Both the position numbers and the translations under genes were made by a program. DNA of 64,000 nucleotides from Bacillota bacterium (lineage in GTDB: Bacteria > Bacillota > Negativicutes > Sporomusales > Sporomusaceae): assembly GCA_017889705.1 (NCBI GenBank), contig JAGGAB010000008.1, positions 62,001 to 126,000 on the forward strand, given 5' to 3'. Shown here piece by piece: positions 25,227-33,290 of the stretch (position 1 is the stretch's first letter; each line of letters starts with the position of its first letter). The notes below the pieces were generated by a model that was not told the origin of the DNA, searched no databases, and saw only the letters and a program-made list of their open reading frames with translations.

Positions 25227-26327
25227 TTAAATTTCGATTAGATTATATTTCCGGCTGCCCATGCCAAGCGTTTCCATATATTCAAGCTGATGCAATCCGC
25301 CACGAGATTCAATGCGTTCAGCAATATCATGGCGCTCATTAGCAGGCAGCTGATAAATCATGTCAATACCAGCTTGATCAACTGCAAGAATATCTGTTGA
25401 GCCAAGAATACCTATATCATTACAAGTCGGCTTTGCGGCGCTAGCCCCGGCACAGTCACAGTCAACAGAAATATTTTTCAAAACATCGATATAAGCGATG
25501 TGGCTTTTAAAGTGCTCAGTAATAGCCTTGCCGGATTCCACCATCCGTTCTAGAAATCCTTTACCTAGCGGCCAGCCTTCCCCGTGAATCATTCTCTTGC
25601 CTACCTTGCCTGAAGCAAAACCGATACCGATGTTCTTTAACGAACCACCAAAACCGCCCATTGCATGACCCTTAAAATGCGTATAAACCAAAACCGAATC
25701 ATATTTGAGCACATTTTTCCCTATCGCAATTTCCTGCAGATGGATTCCTGGTTCAAAAGGAAATGTTCCTCCGAAATTATCCATTTGTTTATCAAGAAAT
25801 TCTTTCATGCCTGGTACCGGCAACATAACATCACCATCCGCATCCAGGATATCGACGGGACAAAAGTCAAAACCATTGATTTTAATTGTTTCTCGATGCG
25901 TCTTGGTTTCCCGGCGCGGACTTTTATAAAGCACATTGCATTCAACAATCGAACTGTGTGGAATTCTCTTCTGCAAGCTTTTAATGTACTCAATAGGTAG
26001 GAGATTCGGGCCGTGCGGCTCGCCGGTATGCAGCTTTATCCCGACTTTACCGGTAATCCCCTGGTTAATCTTCTCATAAATTTTTTGTATGCCCTCCGGA
26101 CTTAAATCCCGTGTAAAATACACATTGGGCTTGCTTGGATCATACTGCGAAGTTGCGTGTAATCCGTCCCAAGTCGCACGATTGGAGTTGCTTTCCGCAT
26201 GTGCAACCAGCTGACTTAATGTCGGAATTGCAGCCATCGCTGCCACCGTACCGCCGGCAAACTTCAGAAAACTTCGCCTCGAAACTTCTTTTGTTTTTTC
26301 CTCTTTTTGCTCATCATCTTTTTCCAC
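25227..26327 (-). CDS. Tat-exported DUF362 protein
   Basis: A 366-residue DUF362 protein with a Tat signal peptide (SRRSFLKFAGGTVAAMAA, cleavage likely after VAHA, about residue 44). The family core is clear: VYTHFKGHAMGGFGGSLKNIGIG, DCDCAGASAAKPTCNDIGIL and the C-terminal GMGSRKYNLI. Unlike its neighbour at 24030 it has no ferredoxin insert. The start is GTG at 26327; AAAGGAG lies about 12 bases before it, which is rather far. It follows the MerR gene by 22 bases on the same strand, so both are probably expressed from the autoregulated MerR promoter. The Tat signal suggests folding with a cofactor before export; the function is unknown. Confidence 0.82.
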   Translation of the reverse strand: MEKDDEQKEEKTKEVSRRSFLKFAGGTVAAMAAIPTLSQLVAHAESNSNRATWDGLHATSQYDPSKPNVYFTRDLSPEGIQKIYEKINQGITGKVGIKLHTGEPHGPNLLPIEYIKSLQKRIPHSSIVECNVLYKSPRRETKTHRETIKINGFDFCPVDILDADGDVMLPVPGMKEFLDKQMDNFGGTFPFEPGIHLQEIAIGKNVLKYDSVLVYTHFKGHAMGGFGGSLKNIGIGFASGKVGKRMIHGEGWPLGKGFLERMVESGKAITEHFKSHIAYIDVLKNISVDCDCAGASAAKPTCNDIGILGSTDILAVDQAGIDMIYQLPANERHDIAERIESRGGLHQLEYMETLGMGSRKYNLIEI

Positions 26328-26349
26328 TTTTTCTCATTACTCCTTTTTG

Positions 26350-26706
26350 CTAAGACTTATCAAACTCATCGTAGTTTTCAATTTTATAAACCAATCGTTC
26401 TTTAGTTGCTTGTAATTTTGCAATACGATCATCTAATCGTTTTAATTCTTCCCTTAAAAGATCCTTCCTTGCCTCTTTGGTTTTACTTCCCTGTTGATAA
26501 AGCTGGACATATTCAACAAGGACTTCTACCGGAATACCTGCATTTCGCATACAGTGAATAAATTCAACCCAGCCACAGCTGTAATCGTCATAATCGCGAA
26601 TTCCATTTGGTTTACGCGGAACCGGCGGAATCAGGCCGACTCGTTCATAGTAGCGCAATGCGTCCTGTGTCAAGCCGTATTTTTCACTGACCTCTGAAAT
26701 TACCAT
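26350..26706 (-). CDS. MerR-family regulator, AdhR/NmlR-like
   Basis: A 118-residue MerR protein: winged helix (MVISEVSEKYGLTQDALRYYERVGLIP), then a dimerisation coiled coil (about 80-110). No C-terminal metal-binding cysteines are present. Two cysteines, Cys44 and Cys52, lie in the wing and linker. In Bacillus subtilis AdhR a conserved Cys52 is reported to sense aldehydes, and AdhR binds a 7-4-7 inverted repeat between -35 and -10; both features are matched here. The ATG at 26706 is chosen because AAGGAG lies 8 bases upstream. The protein very likely controls the five local 19-bp-spacer promoters, including its own at 26822-26852. Electrophile sensing is an inference. Confidence 0.88.
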   Translation of the reverse strand: MVISEVSEKYGLTQDALRYYERVGLIPPVPRKPNGIRDYDDYSCGWVEFIHCMRNAGIPVEVLVEYVQLYQQGSKTKEARKDLLREELKRLDDRIAKLQATKERLVYKIENYDEFDKS

Positions 26707-26821
26707 TTGGTTTACTCCTTCATTTTCTGTATTTTTACCCCAAACAAAACTCACTTACATTATTTTTCTAAATCACAAAAGTTCTTCTTTCAATTAACGT
26801 GAATTATAGCTTTATACTGAA

Positions 26822-26852
26822 AGAATATCACCTTGTCTTAGCTCCAAGTCAA
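26822..26852 (-). promoter_or_regulatory. MerR-type promoter/operator E (merR-DUF362 operon)
   Basis: On the minus strand TTGACT, a 19-bp spacer and TATTCT, with CTTGGAG-CTAA-GACAAGG in the spacer region. It lies about 115 bp upstream of the regulator ATG and implies autoregulation. Confidence 0.78.
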
Positions 26853-27029
26853 GTGTTTTTTTATTACTGTAGAATATTGCTACAGCCTGCAAAACATAAT
26901 CGCCGTGGTTAGCACATCAATAACACTTAATAAAAGGAGACTAGAATTCTTTTAACCGCATTCTGTCTTTTGAGTGAAAGCAATTGAAACACTTATAAAT
27001 CGTAGAATCAAAAAAAATTAAAAAGCCTA

Positions 27030-27060
27030 TTGACTTGGTGTTAACACCAGATGATAGATT
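27030..27060 (+). promoter_or_regulatory. MerR-type promoter/operator D (exported hydrolase)
   Basis: TTGACT, a 19-bp spacer and TAGATT, with CTTGGTG-TTAA-CACCAGA across the spacer. The stretch 26853-27197 holds only this promoter and the start-stop element after it. Confidence 0.78.
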
Positions 27061-27100
27061 TAAACTGTTAAAACAATTTGACATACTGTCGACTTAATGA

Positions 27101-27121
27101 GAGGAGGAATAAAGAATGTAG
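27101..27121 (+). other. Strong ribosome site followed by ATG-TAG
   Basis: GAGGAGG at 27101-27107 is followed 8 bases later by ATG (27116) and at once by the stop codon TAG. This start-stop element lies in the leader of the hydrolase gene, 77 bases before its start. It may be a remnant of a lost gene or a translational control element. Confidence 0.45.
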
Positions 27122-27197
27122 CAAACTGCATTTTACGGAAATTCGCAAATATATACGCAAAAAACAACATGCAAACAACCATAGAAAGAGGTTTAAA

Positions 27198-28268
27198 ATG
27201 AACATACAATCTATTATCACTCGTAGTTTCCACATGCTCACAGCGATGGCACTGGGCTTAGTTTTATCCACTACCGGCGTTGGCGTTGCATCTGCGGCAG
27301 ATATGTCCAATGGAGCCGACAACTTTTACAAGAGCGACAAAGTAACCATGCAGAAGGTTACGTTTAAAAATCAATACAACATGAAGGTTACAGGGAATCT
27401 TTTTATTCCTAAAGGTTTGAATCAGAACGCCAAAAACCCTGCGATCATTGTCGGGCATCCTATGGGCGCCGTAAAAGAACAAAGTGCGAATCTGTATGCC
27501 ACGAAAATGGCTGAACAGGGATTCGTTACTTTGTCCTTGGATCTGTCTTTCTGGGGCGAGAGTGAGGGACAGCCTCGCAACGCTGTTTCGCCGGATATCT
27601 ATGCCGAGGATTTCAGTGCTGCAGTAGATTTTCTGGGCACCCGTCCGTTTGTTGACAAAGATCGAATTGGTGCTATCGGAATTTGTGGCAGCGGCAGCTT
27701 TGTCATCAGCGCAGCCAAGATCGACCCGCGCATGAAGGCCATTGCAACAGTCAGTATGTATGATATGGGCGCAGCTAACCGTAATGCACTCAAGCATTCA
27801 CTGACCCTTGAGCAACGGAAACAAATCATCGCAGAAGCAGCCGAGCAACGCTATGTGGAATTCACTGGCGGTGAAACCAAATACACCAGTGGGACAGTGC
27901 ATGAGTTGACGGAAGACACTCACCCCATCCAGCGTGAGTTTTTCGAATTCTACCGCACTCCAAGGGGTGAATTCACGCCTAAAGGTTCATCGCCAAATCT
28001 AACGACGCACCCGTCACTTACCAGCAGTATCAAATTTATGAACTTCTACCCGTTCAATGACATAGATACGATTTCTCCTCGTCCTATGCTTTTCATCGCC
28101 GGTGAGAACGCTCATTCCCGAGAGTTCAGCGAAGACGCCTACAAGCTGGCAGCCGAACCGAAGGAACTCTACATTGTTCCAGGCGCAGGTCATGTGGATC
28201 TGTACGATCGGGTTAATCTTATCCCCTTTGACAAGCTCACATCCTTCTTTTCTAAGCATCTGAAATAA
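27198..28268 (+). CDS. Exported alpha/beta hydrolase, dienelactone hydrolase-like
   Basis: A 356-residue protein with a Sec signal peptide (cleavage likely after VASAA, near residue 34) and an alpha/beta hydrolase domain. The nucleophile elbow reads GAIGICGSGSFV, giving G-x-Cys-x-Ser instead of the usual G-x-Ser-x-G, so a cysteine nucleophile as in dienelactone hydrolases is suggested. The acid probably lies near LFIAGENAHSREFSED and the base is His in VPGAGHVDLYD. The oxyanion region is IIVGHPMGAVKEQ. The ATG at 27198 has AGAGG upstream and opens directly into the signal peptide; the frame is open further upstream but without a ribosome site. It lies behind MerR-type promoter D. The substrate is unknown. 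Confidence 0.83.
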   Translation: MNIQSIITRSFHMLTAMALGLVLSTTGVGVASAADMSNGADNFYKSDKVTMQKVTFKNQYNMKVTGNLFIPKGLNQNAKNPAIIVGHPMGAVKEQSANLYATKMAEQGFVTLSLDLSFWGESEGQPRNAVSPDIYAEDFSAAVDFLGTRPFVDKDRIGAIGICGSGSFVISAAKIDPRMKAIATVSMYDMGAANRNALKHSLTLEQRKQIIAEAAEQRYVEFTGGETKYTSGTVHELTEDTHPIQREFFEFYRTPRGEFTPKGSSPNLTTHPSLTSSIKFMNFYPFNDIDTISPRPMLFIAGENAHSREFSEDAYKLAAEPKELYIVPGAGHVDLYDRVNLIPFDKLTSFFSKHLK

Positions 28269-28375
28269 CGTCCCTTTGCTTCTTTCTTGGGACAATTACC
28301 TTTAAAGAAATTGCATGCATAAACAATCCTAACAGCGGGAATCCTATTATCCAAATGATTTTGGAGGTGACGGGT

Positions 28376-28465
28376 ATGGGCGATAAGAAACCAGGTCGCG
28401 GACCTAAGAAAAGCAACAAACAATCGTCATTAGCCAGTTCCCAGGACAGCACTGCAAAAAAGTAA
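28376..28465 (+). CDS. Small basic hypothetical protein (29 aa)
   Basis: A short frame reading MGDKKPGRGPKKSNKQ and ending with a Ser-rich, lysine-tipped tail. GGAGGTGA lies 6-7 bases before the ATG and a terminator follows 12 bases after the stop. The frame is too short for coding statistics. The strong ribosome site and the terminator are the case for it. No family was recognised. Confidence 0.5.
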   Translation: MGDKKPGRGPKKSNKQSSLASSQDSTAKK

Positions 28466-28477
28466 TCTACAACTACT

Positions 28478-28514
28478 AAAAATACTCCCAGCATTACTGC
28501 TTGGGAGTATTTTT
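28478..28514. terminator. Bidirectional terminator at the mutY 3' end
   Basis: AAAAATACTCCCA pairs with TGGGAGTATTTTT; the mutY stop codon lies in the loop. It serves mutY and the small gene from the other side. Confidence 0.88.
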
Positions 28515-29549
28515 ATAGGTAAGGGCTACCTTGTGATGCGGCCCCGCCCAAGGTATATCTAATAAATTTGATGAACACAGCCAGCGGGACGATTCAGGCA
28601 GCACATCACCAGCCAGCCACTCGCATTGATAAAAGGCTATATCCCATTTACGATGACTGAACGTGTGTACGCAATGATAAACACACTCTTTAACCTGTAC
28701 CTTTTGGTGGAAGGTACGGTACAACTCTGCTTTTAACCGTTCAATAGCATTATCTCCTTCAGCCAATTCAGCCGTAGGAAATTCCCACATTGCTGCCAAC
28801 AAGCCTGTTGCCGGCCGTTGATGCACCAGATAGTTCCCGTCTTTTACGACTAACCCGGCCGCCAGCTTCACTAGCTTTTGCTCTTTCTTCGCAGGCCGCA
28901 CAGGCAGCGTATTTTGCACTTCGCGCGCATAGGCTTCACATAAATTAATCAGCGGACAAAGCTCACAGCGCGGCTGACGGGGAATACACACCATAGCCCC
29001 TAAATCCATTAAGGCCTGATTAAAATCACCCGGATATTGTTTGGACATATACTCACGAACCAGGCTCTTTACCTGCCGTTTGGTTGTCTGTTTAGTAATA
29101 TCTTCTTCCAAACAAAACAACCGGCTAAAAACTCTAAGAACATTGCCGTCAATAGCTGGCACCGGCCGGTCATACGCAATACTGGCAATCGCGCCTGCCG
29201 TATATTCGCCCACACCAGGCAGGCTTTGTATAACAGCAGGATCATCTGGTACTTTTCCACCATATTCCGCACAAACTTCTCTAACACCGGCCAACAAGTT
29301 GCGCGCCCGGCTGTAGTAACCTAATCCCTGCCAATAGGTAAGCACCTCCTGTTCTGAGGCTTCGGCCAAATCTGCCGGGGTAGGAAATCGTTCCATCCAA
29401 CGCGTATAATAGTTTTTCACAGCTTCAACCCGTGTCTGCTGAAGCATAATTTCCGAAACCCAAATCTTATAGGCATCTTTATCTGCACGCCAAGGCAAAT
29501 CCCTAGAACGTTGATAATACCAATCAAGCAATTGTGTCGCCAGTGTCAT
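28494..29549 (-). CDS. mutY: A/G-specific adenine glycosylase
   Basis: MutY, 351 residues. It removes adenine mispaired with 8-oxoguanine in base-excision repair. The catalytic domain has the Glu in VSEIMLQQTRV, the helix-hairpin-helix LPGVGEYTAGAI, the catalytic Asp in VPAIDGNVLRV, and a 4Fe-4S cluster bound by CIPRQPRCELCPLINLC (C-x6-C-x2-C-x5-C). The C-terminal third (about 225-345) is the NUDIX-like domain that reads 8-oxoG (LAAGLVVKDGNYLVHQRP, LLAAMWEFPTAE). The ATG at 29549 is chosen over a GTG three codons earlier because AAGGGTG lies 5 bases before it. The gene is transcribed alone. Confidence 0.95.
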   Translation of the reverse strand: MTLATQLLDWYYQRSRDLPWRADKDAYKIWVSEIMLQQTRVEAVKNYYTRWMERFPTPADLAEASEQEVLTYWQGLGYYSRARNLLAGVREVCAEYGGKVPDDPAVIQSLPGVGEYTAGAIASIAYDRPVPAIDGNVLRVFSRLFCLEEDITKQTTKRQVKSLVREYMSKQYPGDFNQALMDLGAMVCIPRQPRCELCPLINLCEAYAREVQNTLPVRPAKKEQKLVKLAAGLVVKDGNYLVHQRPATGLLAAMWEFPTAELAEGDNAIERLKAELYRTFHQKVQVKECVYHCVHTFSHRKWDIAFYQCEWLAGDVLPESSRWLCSSNLLDIPWAGPHHKVALTYKNTPKQ

Positions 29550-29708
29550 CTTATTCACCCTTAATTTCCCATAAAAATTATTAATAAATAACTGTAATTA
29601 TTTTTATTATACCGCAAAATAGCCTGCTTGACCAAATTTGCCAAACCAATCGTTTTCATTTATATTTAATTCATACTTATTGACCAGTTATGAAAGAAGG
29701 TTGCTGCT

Positions 29709-30614
29709 ATGAAGTCCTTTCAAAGCCATAAAATTCTCCCTGAACATGCCGGTCTGACAGTTGAGAACTATCTTAAACAAGTTCTTCAGCAATCTGGTCG
29801 CAAATTACAAAAATTAACCCGCCAAAAGGGTCTCTTTTTGAATGGCAAACCGGTTTATCTGCAAAGACAGCTAAAGGCAAACGACACGTTACGCGTCCTG
29901 GTTTTAGAAGATGCAGACTATGGAGTTCAGCCGGAACCAGGCAATATTGAAATTCTTTATGATGATGACTATTTGCTTGTCGTAAATAAACCACCCTACC
30001 AGCTTGTTCATCCTACCGGCCAAACAACGAGCGGAACTTTGGCCAATCATCTAGCTTATCATTTAGCCAATCGTGCCATAATCAGTACAATTCGCCCCAT
30101 TCACCGCCTGGACAGGGATACCTCTGGTTGTGTGATTTTTGCCAAAAATGCCAGTAGCCAAACACTACTGGAACAACAACTGAAAGACCGCACACTCAAA
30201 CGCGGTTACCTAGCCGCTGTCAACGGTCACATACAGCCTCCCTCAGGCACGATAAATGCCCCCATCGGACCACATGCAAAGCTTCCCAACCGGCGCGCCG
30301 TAAGTCCGCAAGGTGAACCGGCAATTACCCATTATCATACCATCACCAAATTTGCAGATATGTCATTGCTCGAACTTACACTAGATACTGGCCGTACTCA
30401 CCAAATCCGGGTACACTTGTCACATCTTGGGCATCCGATCTTTGGCGACAAAATGTATGGAACACGTTCACCACTTATCTCCCGTCAGGCACTACATGCC
30501 TCCACTGTGAGTTTTGAACACCTAGTAAGTAAAGAACTAATAACGGTTACTGCTCCTTTGCCTGCCGACTTTAAACGCCTAATTGACAGTTGCAACCAAC
30601 CATTACGTGAGTAA
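29709..30614 (+). CDS. RluA-family pseudouridine synthase
   Basis: A 301-residue RNA pseudouridine synthase. An S4-like domain lies at about 10-75, followed by the RluA catalytic domain with the hallmark RPIHRLDRDTSGCVIFAKN, whose Asp is the nucleophile. LLVVNKPPYQLVHPTG lies before it and LELTLDTGRTHQIRVHLSHLGHPIFGD after it. It isomerises uridine to pseudouridine in rRNA or tRNA; the exact target cannot be told (RluD- and RluC-like enzymes are similar). The ATG is preceded by GAAGG. It stands alone, divergent from mutY. Confidence 0.92.
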   Translation: MKSFQSHKILPEHAGLTVENYLKQVLQQSGRKLQKLTRQKGLFLNGKPVYLQRQLKANDTLRVLVLEDADYGVQPEPGNIEILYDDDYLLVVNKPPYQLVHPTGQTTSGTLANHLAYHLANRAIISTIRPIHRLDRDTSGCVIFAKNASSQTLLEQQLKDRTLKRGYLAAVNGHIQPPSGTINAPIGPHAKLPNRRAVSPQGEPAITHYHTITKFADMSLLELTLDTGRTHQIRVHLSHLGHPIFGDKMYGTRSPLISRQALHASTVSFEHLVSKELITVTAPLPADFKRLIDSCNQPLRE

Positions 30615-30727
30615 ACAGCAAAATTCTACCCTATTTTAGCAAATTTTCCGACAGGTAATTACCCTCCAATGTGAAACTGCTAGTACAGTAGTATATAGCC
30701 TATTGAGACAATATAGGAGGGGTTTAC

Positions 30728-31828
30728 GTGAATAAGATCATGATTTCTCCAGGCCGTTATGTCCAAGGTGCCGGAGCACTTGGCGACATCGGCAAACATG
30801 TTGCCGGCCTGGGAACCAAAGCCTTAGTTCTTGGCGGCCAACGCGGCCTTGACGCCATCCAAAACCTGCTGGAAACCAGTTTCAAAGAACATAATGTCAG
30901 CTATATTATCGAGCCCTTTGGCGGCGAATGCTCACGCCCCGAAATTGACCGGATAGTAGCCAATGTCAAACAGAATGACATTACTATTATTGTTGGTGTC
31001 GGCGGCGGCAAAGCGCTTGATACCGCTAAAGCGGTTGCCCATTCAGCCAAAATCCCGGTTGCCATTGTTCCGACAATTGCCGCAACCGATGCCCCCTGCA
31101 GCGCCTTATCAGTTATTTACACCCCGGAAGGAGTTTTCGAATCCTATTTGGTATTGCCCAAAAATCCTGATTTGGTACTTGTCGATACTGCTATTATTGC
31201 CCAGGCTCCTGCCCGCCTGTTTGTATCAGGAATGGGTGACGCACTGGCTACCTGGTTTGAGGCCGATGCCTGCGCTAAAGCCTTTGCCAGCAATCTCCCT
31301 GGTGGATTATCTACATCTGCAGCTTTGAGTCTGGCCAAACTATGTTACGATATTTTAATCGAATATGGATTATATGCCAAATTAGCGCTGGAACAAGGTG
31401 TCGCTACTGAAGCCGTGGAAAAAGTAGTCGAAGCAAATACCCTATTAAGCGGACTTGGCTTTGAAAGCTCAGGCCTCGCAGCTGCCCATGCTGTCCATAA
31501 TGGTTTGACAGTACTGCCGGAAACCCATCATGCCTACCATGGCGAAAAAGTATCCTTCGGCACACTTGTGCAACTCGTTCTGGAAAATCGCTCATCCGGT
31601 GAACTGGAGGAAGTACTTTACTTCTGCAAATCGGTTGGCCTGCCCATTACCCTTAAAGAAATCGGCGTGACCACTGTAACCCCGGAAAAAATCCGCCAAG
31701 TAGCCGCAGCAACTTGCGCTCCTGGCGAAACCATCCATAACCAGCCTTTTAGTGTTACCCCAGATAGTGTTTATGCCGCCATTTTTGCCGCCGATGCCAT
31801 TGGCAATGCTTATCTAAAACAGAATTAA
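30728..31828 (+). CDS. gldA: Glycerol dehydrogenase (GldA-like)
   Basis: A 366-residue iron/zinc-type alcohol dehydrogenase of the GldA class. The NAD site is GVGGGKALDTAKAVA. The metal ligands are probably the Asp in SGMGDALATWFEADA and the His residues in GLAAAHAVHNGLT and HHAYHGEKVSFG. VPTIAATDAPCSALSVIY is typical of glycerol dehydrogenase. It oxidises glycerol to dihydroxyacetone with NAD+, or runs the reverse reaction on dihydroxyacetone or glyoxal-type substrates. The start is GTG at 30728 with AGGAGGGG before it. The gene stands alone and ends at an intrinsic terminator. No dihydroxyacetone kinase is near, so the physiological direction is open. Confidence 0.92.
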   Translation: MNKIMISPGRYVQGAGALGDIGKHVAGLGTKALVLGGQRGLDAIQNLLETSFKEHNVSYIIEPFGGECSRPEIDRIVANVKQNDITIIVGVGGGKALDTAKAVAHSAKIPVAIVPTIAATDAPCSALSVIYTPEGVFESYLVLPKNPDLVLVDTAIIAQAPARLFVSGMGDALATWFEADACAKAFASNLPGGLSTSAALSLAKLCYDILIEYGLYAKLALEQGVATEAVEKVVEANTLLSGLGFESSGLAAAHAVHNGLTVLPETHHAYHGEKVSFGTLVQLVLENRSSGELEEVLYFCKSVGLPITLKEIGVTTVTPEKIRQVAAATCAPGETIHNQPFSVTPDSVYAAIFAADAIGNAYLKQN

Positions 31829-31848
31829 CAACAATCTCATATAAATAC

Positions 31849-31895
31849 AAAAGCATTATTTGTCTTTATCAATAGACAAATAATGCTTTTACTTT
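31849..31895 (+). terminator. Terminator after gldA
   Basis: AAAAGCATTATTTGTCT pairs with AGACAAATAATGCTTTT over an 8-base loop; ACTTTTTATT follows. Confidence 0.88.
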
Positions 31896-31971
31896 TTATT
31901 CTAGATTGCCAAAATTATTCTGCGGCTTTATAGTAGAATTAATCCATGCCACGAAAGTACGAGGTATTTTT

Positions 31972-32601
31972 ATGCTACCTGCCTATCGCACAGTCAAACA
32001 AGCTGGTGAGGCTAAATTAGAAATAAACAAATCCCTATTTCTTGCTTTTGTCAGCCCTGTCACAACCGAAGAAGACGCCATAGCATTTATTAAGAATATA
32101 AAAAACCACCATAAGGAAGCCACTCACAATTGCTCTGCCTATATCATCGGGCAACATGGCCAAATCCAGAAAGCCGACGATGATGGTGAACCTGGCGGCA
32201 CTGCCGGCAGACCAATATTAGAAGTTCTAAACAAGTCTGATGTTAGAGATGCCGTCATTGTCGTCACCCGCTACTTTGGCGGCATTAAACTGGGAGCCGG
32301 CGGTCTCATCCGCGCTTACACCAAAGCCGCTGTCGACGGCCTTGACGCTGCAAGCATTGTTGAAAAACAGCTGCATACCTGTCTAACAGCAGAGTTTCCT
32401 TACCATTTGCTCGGAACAATAGAAAACCAATTGCGCCTTCATCACTATCAGATTGAAAACAAAGAATTCAGTCAGGCAGTCACACTAACTGTATTAGCCC
32501 GCAAGGGTGATGAAGACAGCTTACGTCAACTGCTTGCTGATTGTACGGCTGCTCAGGCTATCGTAAAAGAAATTGGCGAAATATATGTAGCAACAAGCTA
32601 A
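31972..32601 (+). CDS. YigZ/IMPACT-family protein
   Basis: A 209-residue protein of the YigZ (UPF0029/IMPACT) family. The conserved core reads HNCSAYIIG, DDDGEPGGTAGRPILEVL, VIVVTRYFGGIKLGAGGLIRAY, followed by a ferredoxin-fold C-terminal domain (about 135-205). The family is widespread; a ribosome- or translation-linked role has been proposed, but the function is not settled. The ATG at 31972 is chosen over longer frames because GAGGT lies before it and YigZ proteins begin at this point. It is transcribed alone, tail to tail with the carbonic anhydrase gene. Confidence 0.9.
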   Translation: MLPAYRTVKQAGEAKLEINKSLFLAFVSPVTTEEDAIAFIKNIKNHHKEATHNCSAYIIGQHGQIQKADDDGEPGGTAGRPILEVLNKSDVRDAVIVVTRYFGGIKLGAGGLIRAYTKAAVDGLDAASIVEKQLHTCLTAEFPYHLLGTIENQLRLHHYQIENKEFSQAVTLTVLARKGDEDSLRQLLADCTAAQAIVKEIGEIYVATS

Positions 32602-32631
32602 TTAAAAATAGTGAACTCTGGTAAGTATATG

Positions 32632-33222
32632 CTAACAAATACAATCCTGTTCCCGATCACTATCATAACCTGAGATAACCACTTCTATCTCACCAGTATG
32701 TGGCTCAAACATAAGTCCATGAATTGGAACATCGTTAGGAATAAGCGGGTTAGTCCTTATTTGCCAGACAACGTTTTCTACGTTTTCCACCGGGTGGTGA
32801 AATCCATCCAGCCAGGTTTCCAAATCTTTTTCAATCATTTTTATCGCTCCGGGACAAATCCCTCTGTCAAGCATCTTGGCAATCATGCCCGAGGCTGTAG
32901 CATGAGCAATTCCGCAATCATAATGACCAATAACCATAATTTCTTTTACGTCCAGTTCAAAAATAGCCACAAGCAAACTGCGAATGGAAGAATGAAACAG
33001 GCCGGTAATGGTATTACCGGCATTTTTGATCACCTTAGCAGCACCACGTTCAATCCCCAGTGCCGGCTCAAGGAAATCTACCAAACGAGTATCCATACAA
33101 GTAAAAATTGCAAGATTTTTCGTTGGGATCTTGCTAATTGCTGCTTGATATTCTTGCCTTTCTGCCGCCCGTTTTTCTAAAAACTTTTTATTGGCTTGTA
33201 TTACTTGTTCTAGTACTCGCAT
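32632..33222 (-). CDS. Beta-class carbonic anhydrase
   Basis: A 196-residue beta-carbonic anhydrase. Zinc ligands are visible: Cys with the Asp-Arg dyad in FTCMDTRLVDF, and His and Cys in VIGHYDCGIA. The short length and VIKNAGNTITGLFHSSIRSL place it with the small type common in Firmicutes and archaea. It interconverts CO2 and bicarbonate, useful for carboxylation and pH control in an anaerobe making CO2 through PFOR. The ATG at 33222 has GAGGC about 9 bases upstream; a GTG five codons earlier would overlap that site. No operon partner is evident. Confidence 0.93.
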   Translation of the reverse strand: MRVLEQVIQANKKFLEKRAAERQEYQAAISKIPTKNLAIFTCMDTRLVDFLEPALGIERGAAKVIKNAGNTITGLFHSSIRSLLVAIFELDVKEIMVIGHYDCGIAHATASGMIAKMLDRGICPGAIKMIEKDLETWLDGFHHPVENVENVVWQIRTNPLIPNDVPIHGLMFEPHTGEIEVVISGYDSDREQDCIC

Positions 33223-33290
33223 TTCTTTCAGCCTCACAATACTTTATACTTGAAACACCTTCATGCTTAACAGACTAAGTTCTTTGTTGG

